Part shown: positions 45,340 through 58,401 of the stretch, one piece after another
Numbering within the stretch: position 1 is the stretch's first letter
Layout of the letters: each line of letters opens with the position of its first letter
Assembly (NCBI GenBank): GCA_012861695.1
Contig: JAAOOA010000125.1
Location: 559,501-623,500, forward strand
DNA length: 64,000 nucleotides
Origin: Trematomus loennbergii
Lineage: Eukaryota > Chordata > Actinopteri > Perciformes > Nototheniidae
Direction: 5' to 3'
The notes under the pieces: generated by a model
What the model saw: only the letters and a program-made list of their open reading frames with translations
Database searches by the model: none
What the model was told of the DNA's origin: nothing
Program-made: the position numbers and the translations under genes

Positions 45340-46155
45340 AAAAACTTCACCAGGGCTTTGACCACACTCGGAGCAGTGATGTTACGCAGCGGTATCGCTT
45401 CAGGAAACCGTGTTGCTGCACACATAATGGTAAGCAGAAATGTATGGCCGGATTTACTACGTGGAAAGGGGCCAACACAGTCCACGATCACCCGCTCAAA
45501 AGGTTCACCTACAGCCGGGATGGGATACAACGGCGCAGGCGGAATCGTTTGATTAGGCTTTCCTGCAACCTGGCACGTTTTACAATAATGCACCACATCC
45601 CTCTTCAGACCAGGCCAGAAGAAATGGCGCAGCACCCGGTCATAGGTTTTATTGACACCAAGGTGGCCAGCAAGCTGATGATCATGAGCCAAAGCTAAGA
45701 TGTCATGGCGGTATTTCGACGGAACCACCACTTGTGTTAATACACACCAATCATCACCTGGTGACAAAGAGCGGTGTCCATTTACGCATGAGCACCCCAT
45801 CTTTGACAAAGTACCCGCGAGAGCCAGCGACACCTTCCGATACCGCATCCTCCAATAGCAATGACAATTCTGCATCCGCTTTTTGGTCACACACCAGCTG
45901 CTGACGTGCCACAGGCACGCACCGATATTTACCGTATCAGTTTTCCCACCACCACTCCGCAGGGGCAGGGGAGGGTCACTGATAGACATGTCTAGTTCTA
46001 TAGCCATAAAACTGTCAGACAGATCCACCTCATCGCTAACTTCAACCCCACACTTGGACTTGGCGCGGGTGACAGCACAGGCGGAATGTACATTATGGAA
46101 CTCTTGGACCAATTTATCTGAACATTCCCCCACAGGAACCGCAGTCACCTCCGGC

Positions 46156-46184
<29 letters not shown>
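45340..46184 (-). pseudogene. Integrase N-terminal half (HHCC finger and first core Asp)
   Basis: Contains the zinc-binding segment HDHQLAGHLGVNKTYDRVL ... HYCKTCQVAG (His-His-Cys-Cys) and the first catalytic Asp in ERVIVDCVGPFPRSKSG, then ALVKFF. A one-base deletion in a T-run near 45340 throws it out of frame with the next ORF. The segment upstream (about 45790-46184) has no recognised domain and may link to the protease. Confidence 0.88.
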
Positions 46185-47083
<899 letters not shown>

Positions 47084-47461
47084 TGATTGGCAGCACTTTA
47101 CACAGCGCTTCAACGCCCTGCCCACATGTATCCAGCACAGCCTTCTGGGACGCAACTGACTCCATCAGTTTACGCAACTCCAGCTGAAGTTGAAGCTCGC
47201 TCATTGTCGGAGAGACCCCAGTCTCCTCGTCTTTGGGAAAACCAGCAACGCCCCCTCCTCCTCCGATAACACTTCCTGCTCTACCAGCGCAGCCAACAGC
47301 TGTTCTTTAATGACCTGTTTCTTGCTTTGCTTACTACACGGAACGTTAAACCTGCCTGCGATTAACTCAAGCTGCTGTTTGTTACATGCATCCAACTTCC
47401 CCCGAGTTGGAACCTTAGCAAACTCCTCCAAGTCAAAATCCATACTAACGTTGAAACTCAC
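47084..47461 (-). pseudogene. Gag N-terminal region
   Basis: Two overlapping minus-strand frames (47201-47461: MSFNVSMDFDLEEFAKVPTR; 47087-47204: MSELQLQLELRKLMESVASQ). Together they form the gag start, with a FNVP...KQVIKEQLLAALVE segment like SAP-type gag N-termini of Ty3/gypsy elements. The frame continues to about 47087 and then meets the ADAR-derived insert. A frameshift separates the two frames near 47203. Confidence 0.65.
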
Positions 47462-47585
47462 CCTAAAACCAGAAATCAGGTAGACTATTTAGGCAACTCT
47501 ACACTGCACACAAACAAACAAAGCACATGCTGTCAAGGGCCATTCTACAAAAGAAACACACCGGCACCTGCCCGAGACAGCCTTT

Positions 47586-47598
47586 GGACGAGCCCCCA
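47586..47598 (-). other. Primer binding site (tRNA-Pro type)
   Basis: On the minus strand TGGGGGCTCGTCC lies 2 bases inside the 5' LTR and matches the 3' end of tRNA-Pro for 13 bases, the primer type also used by gammaretroviruses. The match does not extend further. Confidence 0.7.
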
Positions 47599-47600
47599 TA

Positions 47601-48122
47601 TGTTACGACCCGTCCTCTACCAAGTGGTAGTGGCTCGTGGGAAGACCCGCAACATAAAAGAAACCACACAAACACGCAGCACTTATCGGCGAGCATTTAT
47701 TAAAGCGCACAGCCGTTACTCACATGTGCCCACCGGCAAACGAACCACGTCTGGAGGACGGCAAAAACAAACAAAAGAAGAAGGGGGCCTGGGCCAACCA
47801 GTCCACTGGCCGTAGGACCCAGAACTTCCCTCCTCTACCCAGAGATCTAACAGAAGAAAAAACCTACGGGAAAAATAAAGTCACGAGAAAACCTACACTA
47901 ATGAGGTCCTCCAGAGTTCACACACATAGCAACAAAAAAATCTACAGATCCAAACGGCATCCGAAGGTTTGTTCAGGGAAAAGGCGGCTCTTCTCCTCCA
48001 GCTTCTCCTTTTTAAATCCCCAGCTGAATGGCATTAGGACACCTGGGGGAGGCGGAGCCAGGGGCGGGCCAGGTGTACCTGCGCAGCAGAGAGACAGAGA
48101 AAAACAACAAGAGCACGTAACA
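47601..48122 (-). repeat. 5' LTR of the Gmr1-like element
   Basis: 522 bp, nearly identical to the 3' LTR. The low divergence implies a fairly recent insertion. Confidence 0.93.
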
Positions 48123-48127
48123 GGGGC

Positions 48128-49249
48128 TCTGTTATTATTAGCTAGACACCACATTATTTCTCCCTCCACTGGCTTCACTGGCTGCTTTCTCACCCCTCAG
48201 TTAGGAAGCATAAACAAATCCATTTTCAGACAAAGATCTGAGTTGAAGTGGTGTTTCATCCATCAGAGATTCATTTAGTTCTTTAAAGAACAATCATCAG
48301 ATTTGCTGATGACACACATCTCTCCATGTACACCAGACTATGGCATCACCTTCCAACTGTTTTGGTTGAAACATGATGGCTGCTTTTTATTTAACTTTTT
48401 ACATGTTTAGACTAATAGAAGCTATCTTTCCCAACCAAAGCCTACTCTCCACCCTCACATCCAGTATACACAGTACATATATATATATATATACAGTAAT
48501 TATGATTTATCAAATGAATTTGTCAGAGCCAATTCATCACTCCCAAAGACATGCTAAAGAGCAAATTGACATGTTAGCACACACTCCGAGGACAAGTTTC
48601 TCCTCCAACATTTGGTACATCTAATTAAACACAATGGATGTCAGATGGAGTGACTGATGCCAGGCGTGATGGTGTTCGCGGCGGAAAAAATGAACTCAAG
48701 CAAAACCAAAAGCGTAGCGCCGTGTGACAACGAGCCGACCAGACATCCACTCCACGTCGCTCTTTTCCGATTCATTTAGCTGCCACTAAAAATTGTGAAA
48801 TATGCCGGAATTCTGCTGATGTGCTGCGTAGCCGAGGCATCTACAGCATTCTTATTTCATCAGAACTCCAGAGAAGAAGTAGTTGGGGTGAAGCAAACAT
48901 AGCTGTCAACTACAGAACCATCACTACATCATGACATCCTCTTTATTTGGAGTTGGTGATTTTTTAGTTACTATCATAATCATAACATGGTGTGTTAGAG
49001 TGATCATTTAAAAAAACTAAAATGTTTGCCAAGGTGTCCAAACTGGATTCAGGTTGGTTTATCTGTATCCCTTTTTATGACACTAGTTTAGAGGATGAAT
49101 ATTGATCATAAATACATCATTATAAACCATCCTTCAAAAGCAACACTTTGATACTGTATGCAATGATTTGGCTTTAATAGAGACCATCAAACATACATCT
49201 CTGCACCAAAAGTCAACTCTGATATGACATAAAGGTCATTTTAACACCT
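48128..49249. other. No gene; possible regulatory stretch
   Basis: Unique sequence with an (AT)n tract at 48477-48495. The part from 48650 to 48860 is high-complexity, with caaaaccaaaagcgtagcgc and tgccactaaaaattgtgaaa, and could be conserved. No coding frame. Confidence 0.3.
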
Positions 49250-49600
49250 GTTCACTGCAGCTTTTGAATCTGATTAATGACAATTTCCCACTTGCATGTT
49301 GTATATTCTATATACGATCTAATAATAAACCTCAAGTTATCTTCATGTCCGTCACTGAAGGCGCTCTGGAGCCTCATAGCAAACACAAAAGGCAGCTTTA
49401 CTCCCGAGTGGAACACATAATATTTCTCGGGCGATAAACAGCCGTTGAGAAAAGAGCAGTAAACACCTGAGGCAGGGTAGTAAAAGTAAATGGTATGTCC
49501 TCTGCATTTACACACCGGCCCATCCATCAGAAGGGAAACATCCTGGAGACATGGCAGGACAGGTCTGCAGGGGGAGGGCGTGTTGGAGGGTGGAGGGGAT
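49250..49600. promoter_or_regulatory. Candidate conserved non-coding block
   Basis: High-complexity sequence with GATTAATGAC, ATCTAATAATAAACC and gcgataaacagcc. It has a 141-codon minus frame with no domain. Conservation is a guess from composition. Confidence 0.25.
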
Positions 49601-49971
49601 GGAAGAGTGCTCGTTGGGATTATGGCCGTGAAGTAAAAAAAACAAAAACCGATCCTTAATCTAAAGCAGCATGTCATTGCTAGGCCCAGTCATGGTGTCA
49701 TTTTTTAATAGAGCGATGATGTATTTTTGTATTTAGTTAGCATCGCAAAGGGGCCTCCACAAAACGCATGTGATTTTCACATTGGATTTCTGTATGTTGC
49801 ACAAAATAAGCTCTGGACAAAGACACATTTATATCCATATATTAATGCCACTTTGTGATTTTTGAAGTGTAAATGCAAAAGTAAAAAGCAACAGTTAGGC
49901 TATATATCGAGTACATCACAGTCGCATGGCTGCGCATCACCACTGCTGCAAAAGGTGGATAATGTTCATAG

Positions 49972-50808
49972 CTCTCCAACCTGCCATTTCTATCAAAGGT
50001 GCTGGAGAAAGTAATTGCCATTCAGATTCAGGAACATCTCAAACTCAATAAGCTCTTTGAAAAATTCCAGTCTGGTTTCCGCCAGGGCCACAGTACAGAA
50101 ACGCCTTAGTCAGGGTGACCAACGACCTGCTGATGACAGCTGACAATGGATCTCCATCTCTCCTCCAGTGGCGGCGCTAGGGGGTGGCTACTTGGGGGTG
50201 GCTACTTGGGGGTGGCTACTTGGGCTCAAGCCCCGGATGTTTTCTGAAAATGTTTCACTTAAAGCATTTTTTTTTTTTTTTAAACGTCTCGTGAGTAATG
50301 TGCAGTACCGGAGTCCAACAGAGAGGCAGCAGCTGCGGGACAGTAGCCTGCGTACTGTGTAGCCTTCCCTGCCCTGAAGAAGAAGTGATCCTTCCTGATC
50401 AGTGCCTGACGAGTTAAAGCTAAAGTTATGGATATTAGAAAGACATTGTCATCAAAGCAGGCGCCACAAGCTGCTGCAGCTGCAGCAGTATCAGCAGCTG
50501 ACAACAATGACATCACCAGCAGTGATGAAATGGATGATGTTTCAGGTTTTTGTCCGCTTTAAGGTGGTGGTCAATTTGTGCTGTCGCAGCAACAACAACA
50601 ACAAAATTCCTATTCCCATCCCATTCCCCATCTGGGCTAAGCCCCGGATCTCCTACAATCCTCAATCCGCTCTCCTCATCCTCCTGGATCTAACTGCAGC
50701 ATTTGACACCGTTGACCATGACATTCTACTCCATCGTCTTCGCTCGACAATTGGACTCTCTCACTCTGCCCTAAACTGGTTCACCTCATATCTCACCGGG
50801 AGGACATG
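49972..50808 (+). pseudogene. LINE (L2-like) reverse transcriptase fragment, interrupted
   Basis: Two parts of one reverse transcriptase. 49972-50165 reads LPFLSKVLEKVIAIQIQEHL, then FQSGFRQGHSTET and, after a one-base deletion at about 50106, RVTNDLLMTAD. 50678-50808 reads [20 protein letters not shown], then [17 protein letters not shown] carries the first catalytic Asp. The second catalytic motif and all else are missing. The break between the parts is an insertion (50166-50669). Confidence 0.8.
50166..50669 (+). mobile_element. Insertion in LINE RT, probably hAT-derived
   Basis: Flanked by the 8-bp repeat ctctcctc (50158-50165, 50670-50677) and starting cagtggcggcgctaggg, a hAT-type left end. 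The right end is not its complement, so that end is altered or the assignment is wrong. It includes three tandem 14-bp units (gggggtggctactt), a T-run at 50267-50281 and a direct pair of gggct(c)aagccccggat. The stretch from 50428 (atggatattagaaagacatt) resembles the start of a hAT transposase N-terminal region. Confidence 0.5.
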
Positions 50809-52288
50809 ATAAGTGTCGTTCGAATGAGCTGTGTGGGGTTTGTTCAACTTTGAAAAGATGTTTGAATGGTGATATACACAGTGATAGATGTTAAGGACTA
50901 ACGTTTATAATAAATACATTTGTATTGATTTTAAGATCTTTTCATACAATCATACGTATTGGATCATTTGTATTAATGTGGACCGGAGGGAGAGGGTGAT
51001 GAGCATAAGTTTCACTTTCCTTTTTATTTCAATTCCAGCTTTGGTCATGAAGAATATGTTTCTCTGTTGTCCCCGTTCATAAAGCATAACAGCATCAGAG
51101 CACGGTGCAGAGTCTCTAGATGAGTTTACAGTAGTCCCTCGTTCTTATTAAACATCCATGTTGTAGTCCGCTGTATAGAAAACTGTAGTTTCCATAGTTT
51201 CCCCACAGCAGCAGGCGCACATTTATGACCTCCGCTGGCGCATCATAAACACGTCGGATAGTGAACGTGCAGTCGATTCTCTAAAGTACCGCAGTCTCTT
51301 CTCCTCAGTCCTTTTGAATTCTCCTATCCACTATCCCTTAACCCCGTGACCTTTCACTCAGAGGAGAGGGATAGACGATAGGGATAGAACTTAGGAGCTG
51401 TTTTTTGGATTATTCGACCGCAACCAAAGTTTTAAAAGCTTGACCAATTAAAACATATGTTTTATGAACCCTATCAAACATCTTCAGATATATATCTCTC
51501 CTCTCCAGCTCTGTTGTGTTTCCTGATGCCTTACTTTCTCTGCTGTGTAAAAGCACACATTTCCCATAACTATTTAAAACACTATTGTACAGCATCACAA
51601 ACCCCCCCTCTCATCCATGCTGGCATTTTACATTATGCACAGCGTTATCAATAATCATCACCAGACTAAATGTCTCTTTATGAATGTGTTGTGCCTGAGG
51701 CCTGAGCCGGGGGGGCCTGACTGAGAGCCCTGTTCATGCCAATGTGATTTCTACTCATTTGTCTACATCACGGGCCATGCATCAGGCAGAGATTGAGCTC
51801 CAGCCAAGCTCCACCACTTAATCAGCAGGTTAATGCCAGCCAGGGGGGGGGGCTGTCCGCCATATTGGGGTTTCAGCCCATTTACAAAGTGTGCATAAAA
51901 ATTATCTAGTGCCGTGTGTTAACCCCCCTCCCCATGCCCTCAGCATGCTAGCAGGGCATAGTGGGGGACAGGGGGAGTGTGGCAAGGGAGTCAAACATGC
52001 TATTATGTCCAGCAGAATTATACTTCTCTCAGTGTTTCCCGTCTTTCTCCCTCTCAACCCCCACTGACATTTTTTTCTTCCTTCACCTGACTACCCATTC
52101 CCCCTCAAGTCTTTATCTATTTGTCTTGTCATTCTCCTTCACTCCCCCCATATTCACTCTCGCCCTCTCTGTCTTTCTTTCCCCTCTCTCTCGGTTGTCC
52201 TCTTCTTTATTCTTCCCCTCTCTGTCTGCCATCTCTGTTCTTGGGGAACATGGCGTCCCAGAGCCCCTGTGAAATGGAACTGCCGGTA
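50809..52288. other. No gene recognised
   Basis: Unique sequence. A hairpin-like pair, tatccactatcccttaacc and gacgatagggatag, lies at about 51327-51386. The stretch 51630-51910 is complex and AT-rich and may be regulatory. From 52040 to 52250 it is CT-rich. Confidence 0.35.
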
Positions 52289-52311
52289 TGCGTGTGTGTG
52301 TGTGTGTGTGT
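52289..52311. repeat. (TG)n microsatellite
   Basis: About 11 TG units. Confidence 0.85.
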
Positions 52312-53835
52312 ATGCTCGTGCACACATGCTTGCTCGTGCTCTGGCAATATGCTCTCACTCAATCAGATTTGCATAAGTAACCTCTCAGCAGGCCTGCTCC
52401 ACTGGCCAGGTGCGCTGCTCTATTTGCATATAGAACTGTGAGCTCCCCAGAGTCACTTTAGAATCCAGTGACTGCTGAGTGAGCCCACATGAAATCTGAA
52501 TTAAAAACCCTCCGCCTGCCCGTCTGACACCCTCCTCCATCCCTGCCCATCTACATACCTCCTTTACCTCCCTCCTCTCTTTCTTCCTACTTACATATCA
52601 GCAGATCTACCTGGATGGCTACCTCCATCTCTACCAGTGCTTACTTTTTCAGTTACCTTCACCCCAAACAACTCCTCCACCTCTATGAGCCTACTAACCT
52701 ATCTACACAGGTACTTTCCTTTAAACATCTCTTCTAACCTAACATGCTATCTCCACTAGTCACTATCTCACTTCATCAACTTTACCCAAATAAAGTGAAT
52801 TACTAAACACCAGCAGTTGATGTTTAAAGGCTTGAGGAAACTTTCTTGACCATCAAAACAGCAGTTGACCGACTAATATCCGTTAAGGTACAGTTACTTG
52901 CTCCTTCTGGAACTTTGGGTGTAAACATTACATTAGTGGCCTACAGACTTCTGGGACTCCACCATGTTGGCCTTAGGTCAAGTTTGAATCAGCTTTAATA
53001 CGTCCAGATTCTCCCAAACCAGAAAGTGGACACTGGTTTGTCAACTTACTGAAGGCTTTTCTTGACACCAACTTCTTGTGTGGTTGTGCAAACAATTAGA
53101 ACTAACACTGATGCAAATCTTCTTATGGAGGATGGGATAGATGGATGTTTTTACAAAGTACAAAACACCAAAACTGTAGTTTATTGTCTCCTACCATCAT
53201 TGGATTCTTTCATCCATAAAGGTGTTTTTTCTCAAACCTTAACAAAGTCCTTAGTTGCCTAAACATAACCATGGATGTAGTCAAATAGAACATACGCTCA
53301 TTTCCATAATGCTAATATTGGTTATTTTGATACACAACCTCTTTGTTGTTTGCTCATCCATTGACATGTGCTGAATAGGGATACAATATGGAGTGTCATT
53401 CAGAGATTGACCTCTGTGTGCAAACAACACATTCCTATTGAGTCTTCTATTCTCCCCCACCCCCTCAATGTTGCATTAGTTCTCCATCACTAGCATAGAT
53501 TGGAAAATACTATTAACTTGCATCTGTATACCTAATTTAGAAACCAGCATCAGTTGGTGAAAATATTGCTAAACGTAAAAGCTAAAGTACATATTTCAAA
53601 TATAAATGTTGTCCATTTAGTGTAGTTATCAATCTGCCTGTACTCTTATAATGTTAGGTACTACGTTTTGACACTCTTCAGAGGCCTAACTGTATCTACT
53701 CCATCACTAACAAAACTAGAGAAATTCCAGGTTAAACATTTATATGACTGTCGTAGCTATTTCCATTGTATCTAATAACCAACTGATATTAAACATCTTA
53801 ACAAAAAAACTGAGACAACAGTGACAGTGCAGTAT
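52312..53835. other. No gene recognised
   Basis: Unique sequence, C/T-rich at first and AT-rich later. No feature recognised. Confidence 0.4.
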
Positions 53836-54080
53836 CAGTTTCTCCGCATATCTCCGATGTGAATGCAAAGAAAGATAGTGCAATTTATGCCGCGTTCTTT
53901 TCACGCCATGACAGCACCCCAGAAATTGGCTCACTGGATCTCAGCGGTGTCCCATTTCTGGGGGATAAAACTTGTAAAACTGTTCATTTTAATACATGGA
54001 GAACCCACTGTTTGCTTCAGCCCGGGCGAGAATGCATAATTTCCATGGCTCTGAGCTTGACCTCGACTTAAGGGTGTCCT
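53836..54080. promoter_or_regulatory. Candidate conserved non-coding block
   Basis: Complex sequence with tgaatgcaaagaaagatagt, TTTATGCCGC, TTCATTTTAATACATGG and gaatgcataatttccatgg. The 70-codon open frame across it has no homology I recognise. Confidence 0.25.
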
Positions 54081-54890
54081 TAACTAAGGGCTATTTGGGG
54101 AAAGAACCACCGGCTATACTCTATGTCATTTGTACTTTCTTATATGTTAATGCACCCAGGAATTTATTCTAAAACCCTTGGAGAAAAAAAAAAGAGGACG
54201 CCACGAGGGAATACCGATGGCTGAGCAATATCCTTTTTCCATGAACAGAGGAAATTGTTCAGTGACCCTTTGAGGTCTAGCCCATTTGAATATGTGTGTT
54301 GTCCCTGTCTCCAGCTTAATCAGAACACAATGAGTCATGGCCGAAACACAACAAGGTGGTTCACTAAAATGAAATGTATTTGTTCTGGTGCTCTTGATAG
54401 AAATACACATTCAACCAACGAGTATTGTATAATTGAAGCAGACAGCTGAAGTGGAAATACTAAACAAAGGGAAGTGATTCCTTAAGATATGCAATTTTGT
54501 CAAAGCTACTTCCTCTTGTCTTGCAGGTACTTCATCTGCATCTATTCTTCTTCATCTCTTGGTCTTCCCCTTCAGTTTATCTCTATCTGGCACTATGCTA
54601 AAGCCATTGTGTGAGTTCAGCTGTTCACTGGTGTCTGAGGTCAGCCAGCCTGCTGTAGGCATATGAAAGGACACTTGTAATATACAGAGAGGGCAGGGCA
54701 AAAATATAATAACATAAAAAAGGTGAAGGCGAGCAGAAGCGCAAGGTCTTCATCTCTCATGTATAGAAATTGGAAACGTCTGACCAGCCGGGGGTTGCTT
54801 ATCTCAGAGGGCAGATAGCATTACGAACAGGCCTGTAATGGCCACATGCTCCACTTGATAATCCCTCCCCCCCCCCCCGTCCGCCCGTCC
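54081..54890. other. No gene recognised
   Basis: Unique sequence with a C run at 54866-54879. Confidence 0.4.
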
Positions 54891-55480
54891 GGAGATACGA
54901 GGGCCCGGTCGCAGGGCTTAGAGGCTCCGAGAGCAGGGGAGCATTACCGATACAAAAGAAATGCATTTGGGCTCTTCCAGGCTCCGGCGGACTGGGTTAA
55001 CATAATAGCTTCCCCTCTCTGGCCCTTGCCTTGTTTTTGATTGATACTTTTCAATTACAGTCCACTCCCATCCGAGCCGGCCCTGCCGCGGCCCCCGCTC
55101 CCCCCGCCTTCCCCAAACATTCAAAATGCTATTTTTCCCTCTGTGTGATAACTTCAAACATTTAGAGGGTACAAGAGCACTGGTAACCCTGTTTAGCCGG
55201 CGCAGTAAATTGGTTCCATGTTCAACATAATAGCACTGACAGGCTTTTGCTAGGGAAATCAGTCCGGCAAAGGGACATGCCAACGATAAGACATCCAGCT
55301 TTGAAATTCTATTTCTCCGTATCAGAATTAAATCTGGACTTTCTATTTCTTTTGCCTGGGCGCAGGCTCTCTCCCGGCCTGTACTATTTGATCATAGGGT
55401 GACAACTAATACTTACCCCTGAGATCCTTTGCGCTCTCCATTTTCTAGGACTGTGGACCATATTTTTTCTTTTGCCTTGT
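54891..55480. promoter_or_regulatory. Candidate conserved non-coding element, ~600 bp
   Basis: The longest stretch of uniformly complex, repeat-free sequence in the right half. It contains atacaaaagaaatgcatttg, tttgattgatacttttcaat, gataacttcaaacattta, ttcaacataatagcactgac and cgataagacatcc. AT-rich cores alternate with short GC blocks, as in developmental enhancers. Both strands lack a plausible coding frame. Inference from composition only. Confidence 0.35.
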
Positions 55481-55711
55481 TATTTTTCCTCTTCTTTTTT
55501 TTCCATATTGGTTGTCAAAATCTCAGATGATTTGTCCATCCCCCAGATGTAATGCGCCACAACACACTTTGTGCTTCTGCAGTAATTTAAGATACTGCCT
55601 TACACCTGAAGCTATCTGCACATAACACAGTGACAGGAGCATGTAGAGTTAAACTGGGAAATGGTTCAATGTGTATCATGGGAATCATCCTCTTTACAAT
55701 AAAAGCATATA

Positions 55712-56520
55712 CCATCAAATCAAAGTTTATTTATATAGCCCAATATCACAAAACACGTTGGTCTTCGAGGGCTTTACAGAATAACAAACATAGATGACAT
55801 TGTAAAATATGGTTAAAATTACAAGGAAAAAAAGACATGATAGAATGTGAAACTAAAATGAAATAGATACAAAAAACTGTAAAAATGCAATAGAAACAAT
55901 ATAATATAATACCATAAAGTGTAGGACTCAGGAGGACACACATAGGGTAATCTGAGTAGCTCTAACTATAGGCTTTATTGAACAGGAAAGTCTTCAGCAC
56001 ACTCTTAACATTTTGGACACTGTCTTTATGTAAACAGGAAGTTGGTTCCAGAGAAAGGGAGCTTAGTAGCTGAACGCTCTGGGTGTTTCTCAATCGCGAG
56101 TAAAGCTGCTTCCAGAGCCACTATTTCAAGCATACTACGTCATCGAGTGCCGCCGAAGTACTGTTCCAATCTCCAGCATACTTGGAAATCTACCGAGCCC
56201 GGCGTACTTCGTTTGGAGAAATATCGAGGCTGCACATGAGTAGACTTCGCGGTCTTAAAATCCCCACAATGCTTTGCGCACGGACCAATTTCCCCAAATC
56301 TGTGGCGGAAGATGTAAGGCGGGCCTCTCATATGACGCACACCTGCACACTTGCTAGCGTGTTCCACACTTCGTTTTCCGAATGGCAGGAAGTATTCTTG
56401 ACTCGCTTCTGAAGCAAGATGCTCGGCAGACATGTGCTACCAAGCAAGCGTACTCGCGATTGAGAAACACCCACAGACTCCTGATCTAGTTTGCAGACTC
56501 TGGGAACCTCCATAGACGTA
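55712..56520 (+). repeat. Dispersed repeat (atcaaagtttatttatatag...), interrupted
   Basis: Begins aaatcaaagtttatttatat and agcccaatatcac, as at 38752, and continues with ggctttacagaataacaaac, then gttggttccagagaaaggga. A MITE (56091-56472) splits it near its end; the sequence resumes with cagactcctgatctag. Confidence 0.6.
56091..56472. mobile_element. MITE with gggtgtttctcaatcgcg ends, 382 bp
   Basis: Terminal inverted repeats gggtgtttctcaatcgcgag and ctcgcgattgagaaacaccc. No convincing target duplication was found, so the superfamily is open. The 97-codon minus-strand frame is a by-product. Confidence 0.8.
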
Positions 56521-56523
56521 AGG

Positions 56524-56646
56524 CAGTGCTTCCCCTACCATTGTCTTGGAGGGGCACGGAGCCCGCCCGCCAACGGAGCCCCGCGCCCCCCCTGAAATTC
56601 AAGGTGTTTTATAAAAAATATTATAATTTTCTTTTCTTAATAAATA

Positions 56647-56678
<32 letters not shown>

Positions 56679-56935
56679 ATAGCACCAAATTGCAACTAAT
56701 CTATATCTACTGTCACTTTTCACATTGAACATGTGCTCTTTTATTAAATAAACAAAACGCTTTCATTTGAAGTTGTGAGTTTAGTGTTTTTGACCCTAAG
56801 AAACACTGATGCATTCATCAATAACAATAATCCACAGCTCCTCTCTCTGCTCCAGAGGAATAAAAAAAAAAAATCCCAATATCCCCCCCCCCCCACGCAG
56901 CACCCCCCCATAGCAGTAAACCTAGGGGAACACTG
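56524..56935. mobile_element. hAT MITE, 412 bp
   Basis: Left end cagtgcttcccctac, right end taggggaacactg, with the 7-bp flanking repeat cgtaagg (56517-56523, 56936-56942), one base short of the hAT norm. Includes (TA)n at about 56649-56680 and a C run at 56884-56894. Confidence 0.75.
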
Positions 56936-57079
56936 CGTAAGGTATAGCATGATGTGGGACATTAGCTCAATGCTAGTCTTAGCTCCATGCATGTGAGCCC
57001 TGTGCTGCTCCATGAGTCTCTGTGAACACACTGTTCGCAGCAGCAGGCTGCAGTCATTAGCAGGAGGAACGCTTTCCAG

Positions 57080-57319
57080 CGGTCTCTGGCCTTATCTCAG
57101 ATCCACGTGGCTCCCAATGACAGCACCAGGCCCTGCAGATAATTCATCTATTTAGCTGAGGCGAATCACCCTTCGCTAGATCAGATAAGTTTGTGGATTT
57201 ACACATTTTAAAGTCATCCAGTCCCTCAATGGCACCAAACTGTGCGATATTCTAATGCCATTAATTACTATTTCCGACTGGATGGTCTCGGCTGTGTCTG
57301 GACCAGCTGTTTCATCAGG
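57080..57319. promoter_or_regulatory. Candidate conserved non-coding block
   Basis: Complex sequence with an E-box (CCACGTGG, 57102), GCAGATAATTCATC and GCCATTAATTACTATTTCC, ending where the GT repeat begins. Inference from composition. Confidence 0.3.
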
Positions 57320-57320
57320 C

Positions 57321-57432
<112 letters not shown>

Positions 57433-58204
57433 AAACACCCACTCCCAGTGCATTCACATGCATCTCTCATCATGGGATGGTATGTGTAGAAATGAAAGTA
57501 GACTTTTGCTATTGTGCTATTGTTTGCTAGGATTCTTATCAAAGAAAGACAAAGACTTTTGATGTAAGAAATTAAGCAAACAAAAATGCATTTGTGTTAT
57601 TTTAAAGATAACAATAAGGCTTTAAAGTTGTATTGATATTCAGAATCTATGACAGCATCAGTGCACACGATCCCTCAATATATTGAAGAGTTACATTTCC
57701 TTTAAGCTTAAAACCTTTTATGAACATGATGTTTTACATTGTGATGTCAGAGGCTCGTGACAATCACTACATTGAAAATCATTCTATGACTAATGAGTGC
57801 TTTTAGATGGCCGTTTATACTGCATCAACTACAAAGAGCAAGGTGAAGATATGTGTAACATTTAGAAATCATACCTGGCTCTAGAGTCATGATATTTCAA
57901 AGATGTGTTCGACATACTGTAGGTCCTAATTTGGGAAATGTTGAAAAGTACCAAAATAAAAGCATGTGAACAAAGTGGAGCAGGACAAAAGGACAGTAGT
58001 CAGTGCATTCATGTGGACACAAACACGACTCCAGATAAAATGCTAATGAATATAGGCAACTATGTGCCCTAGCATTTTCCATTTCAACTATTGTAAGGCC
58101 AAAACAACATTGCAGCTTCAAAGGCAAAGTAAAGCTATGCAATGGAACTTATGTCAATCAATCTGAAAAAAAAAAAAGCCACAATTGTGTAAACTGGTGT
58201 CGAG
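57433..58204. other. No gene recognised
   Basis: AT-rich unique sequence. Confidence 0.4.
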
Positions 58205-58401
58205 TAGGGATGTTGTTACGGTTTTGTATTTATGTTTTCATTTTCCACCTTTGTTTTGAAATGTTTTCCTCCTTGTGTCTTCTCTGTTCCTTCTTCCTGT
58301 GTTTGCCTTCCTGTCTTAGTTTCCCTGGTGTGTCTGATTGTGTTCACCTGTTGCCCTTGTGTTTCTGCCTCCCTTACCCCAGCTGTGTCTTGTCTTGTGA
58401 T

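Noticed and set aside
53859..54071. 70-codon ORF as a coding exon
   Set aside because: No splice signals at either side; the sequence fits a non-coding element better.
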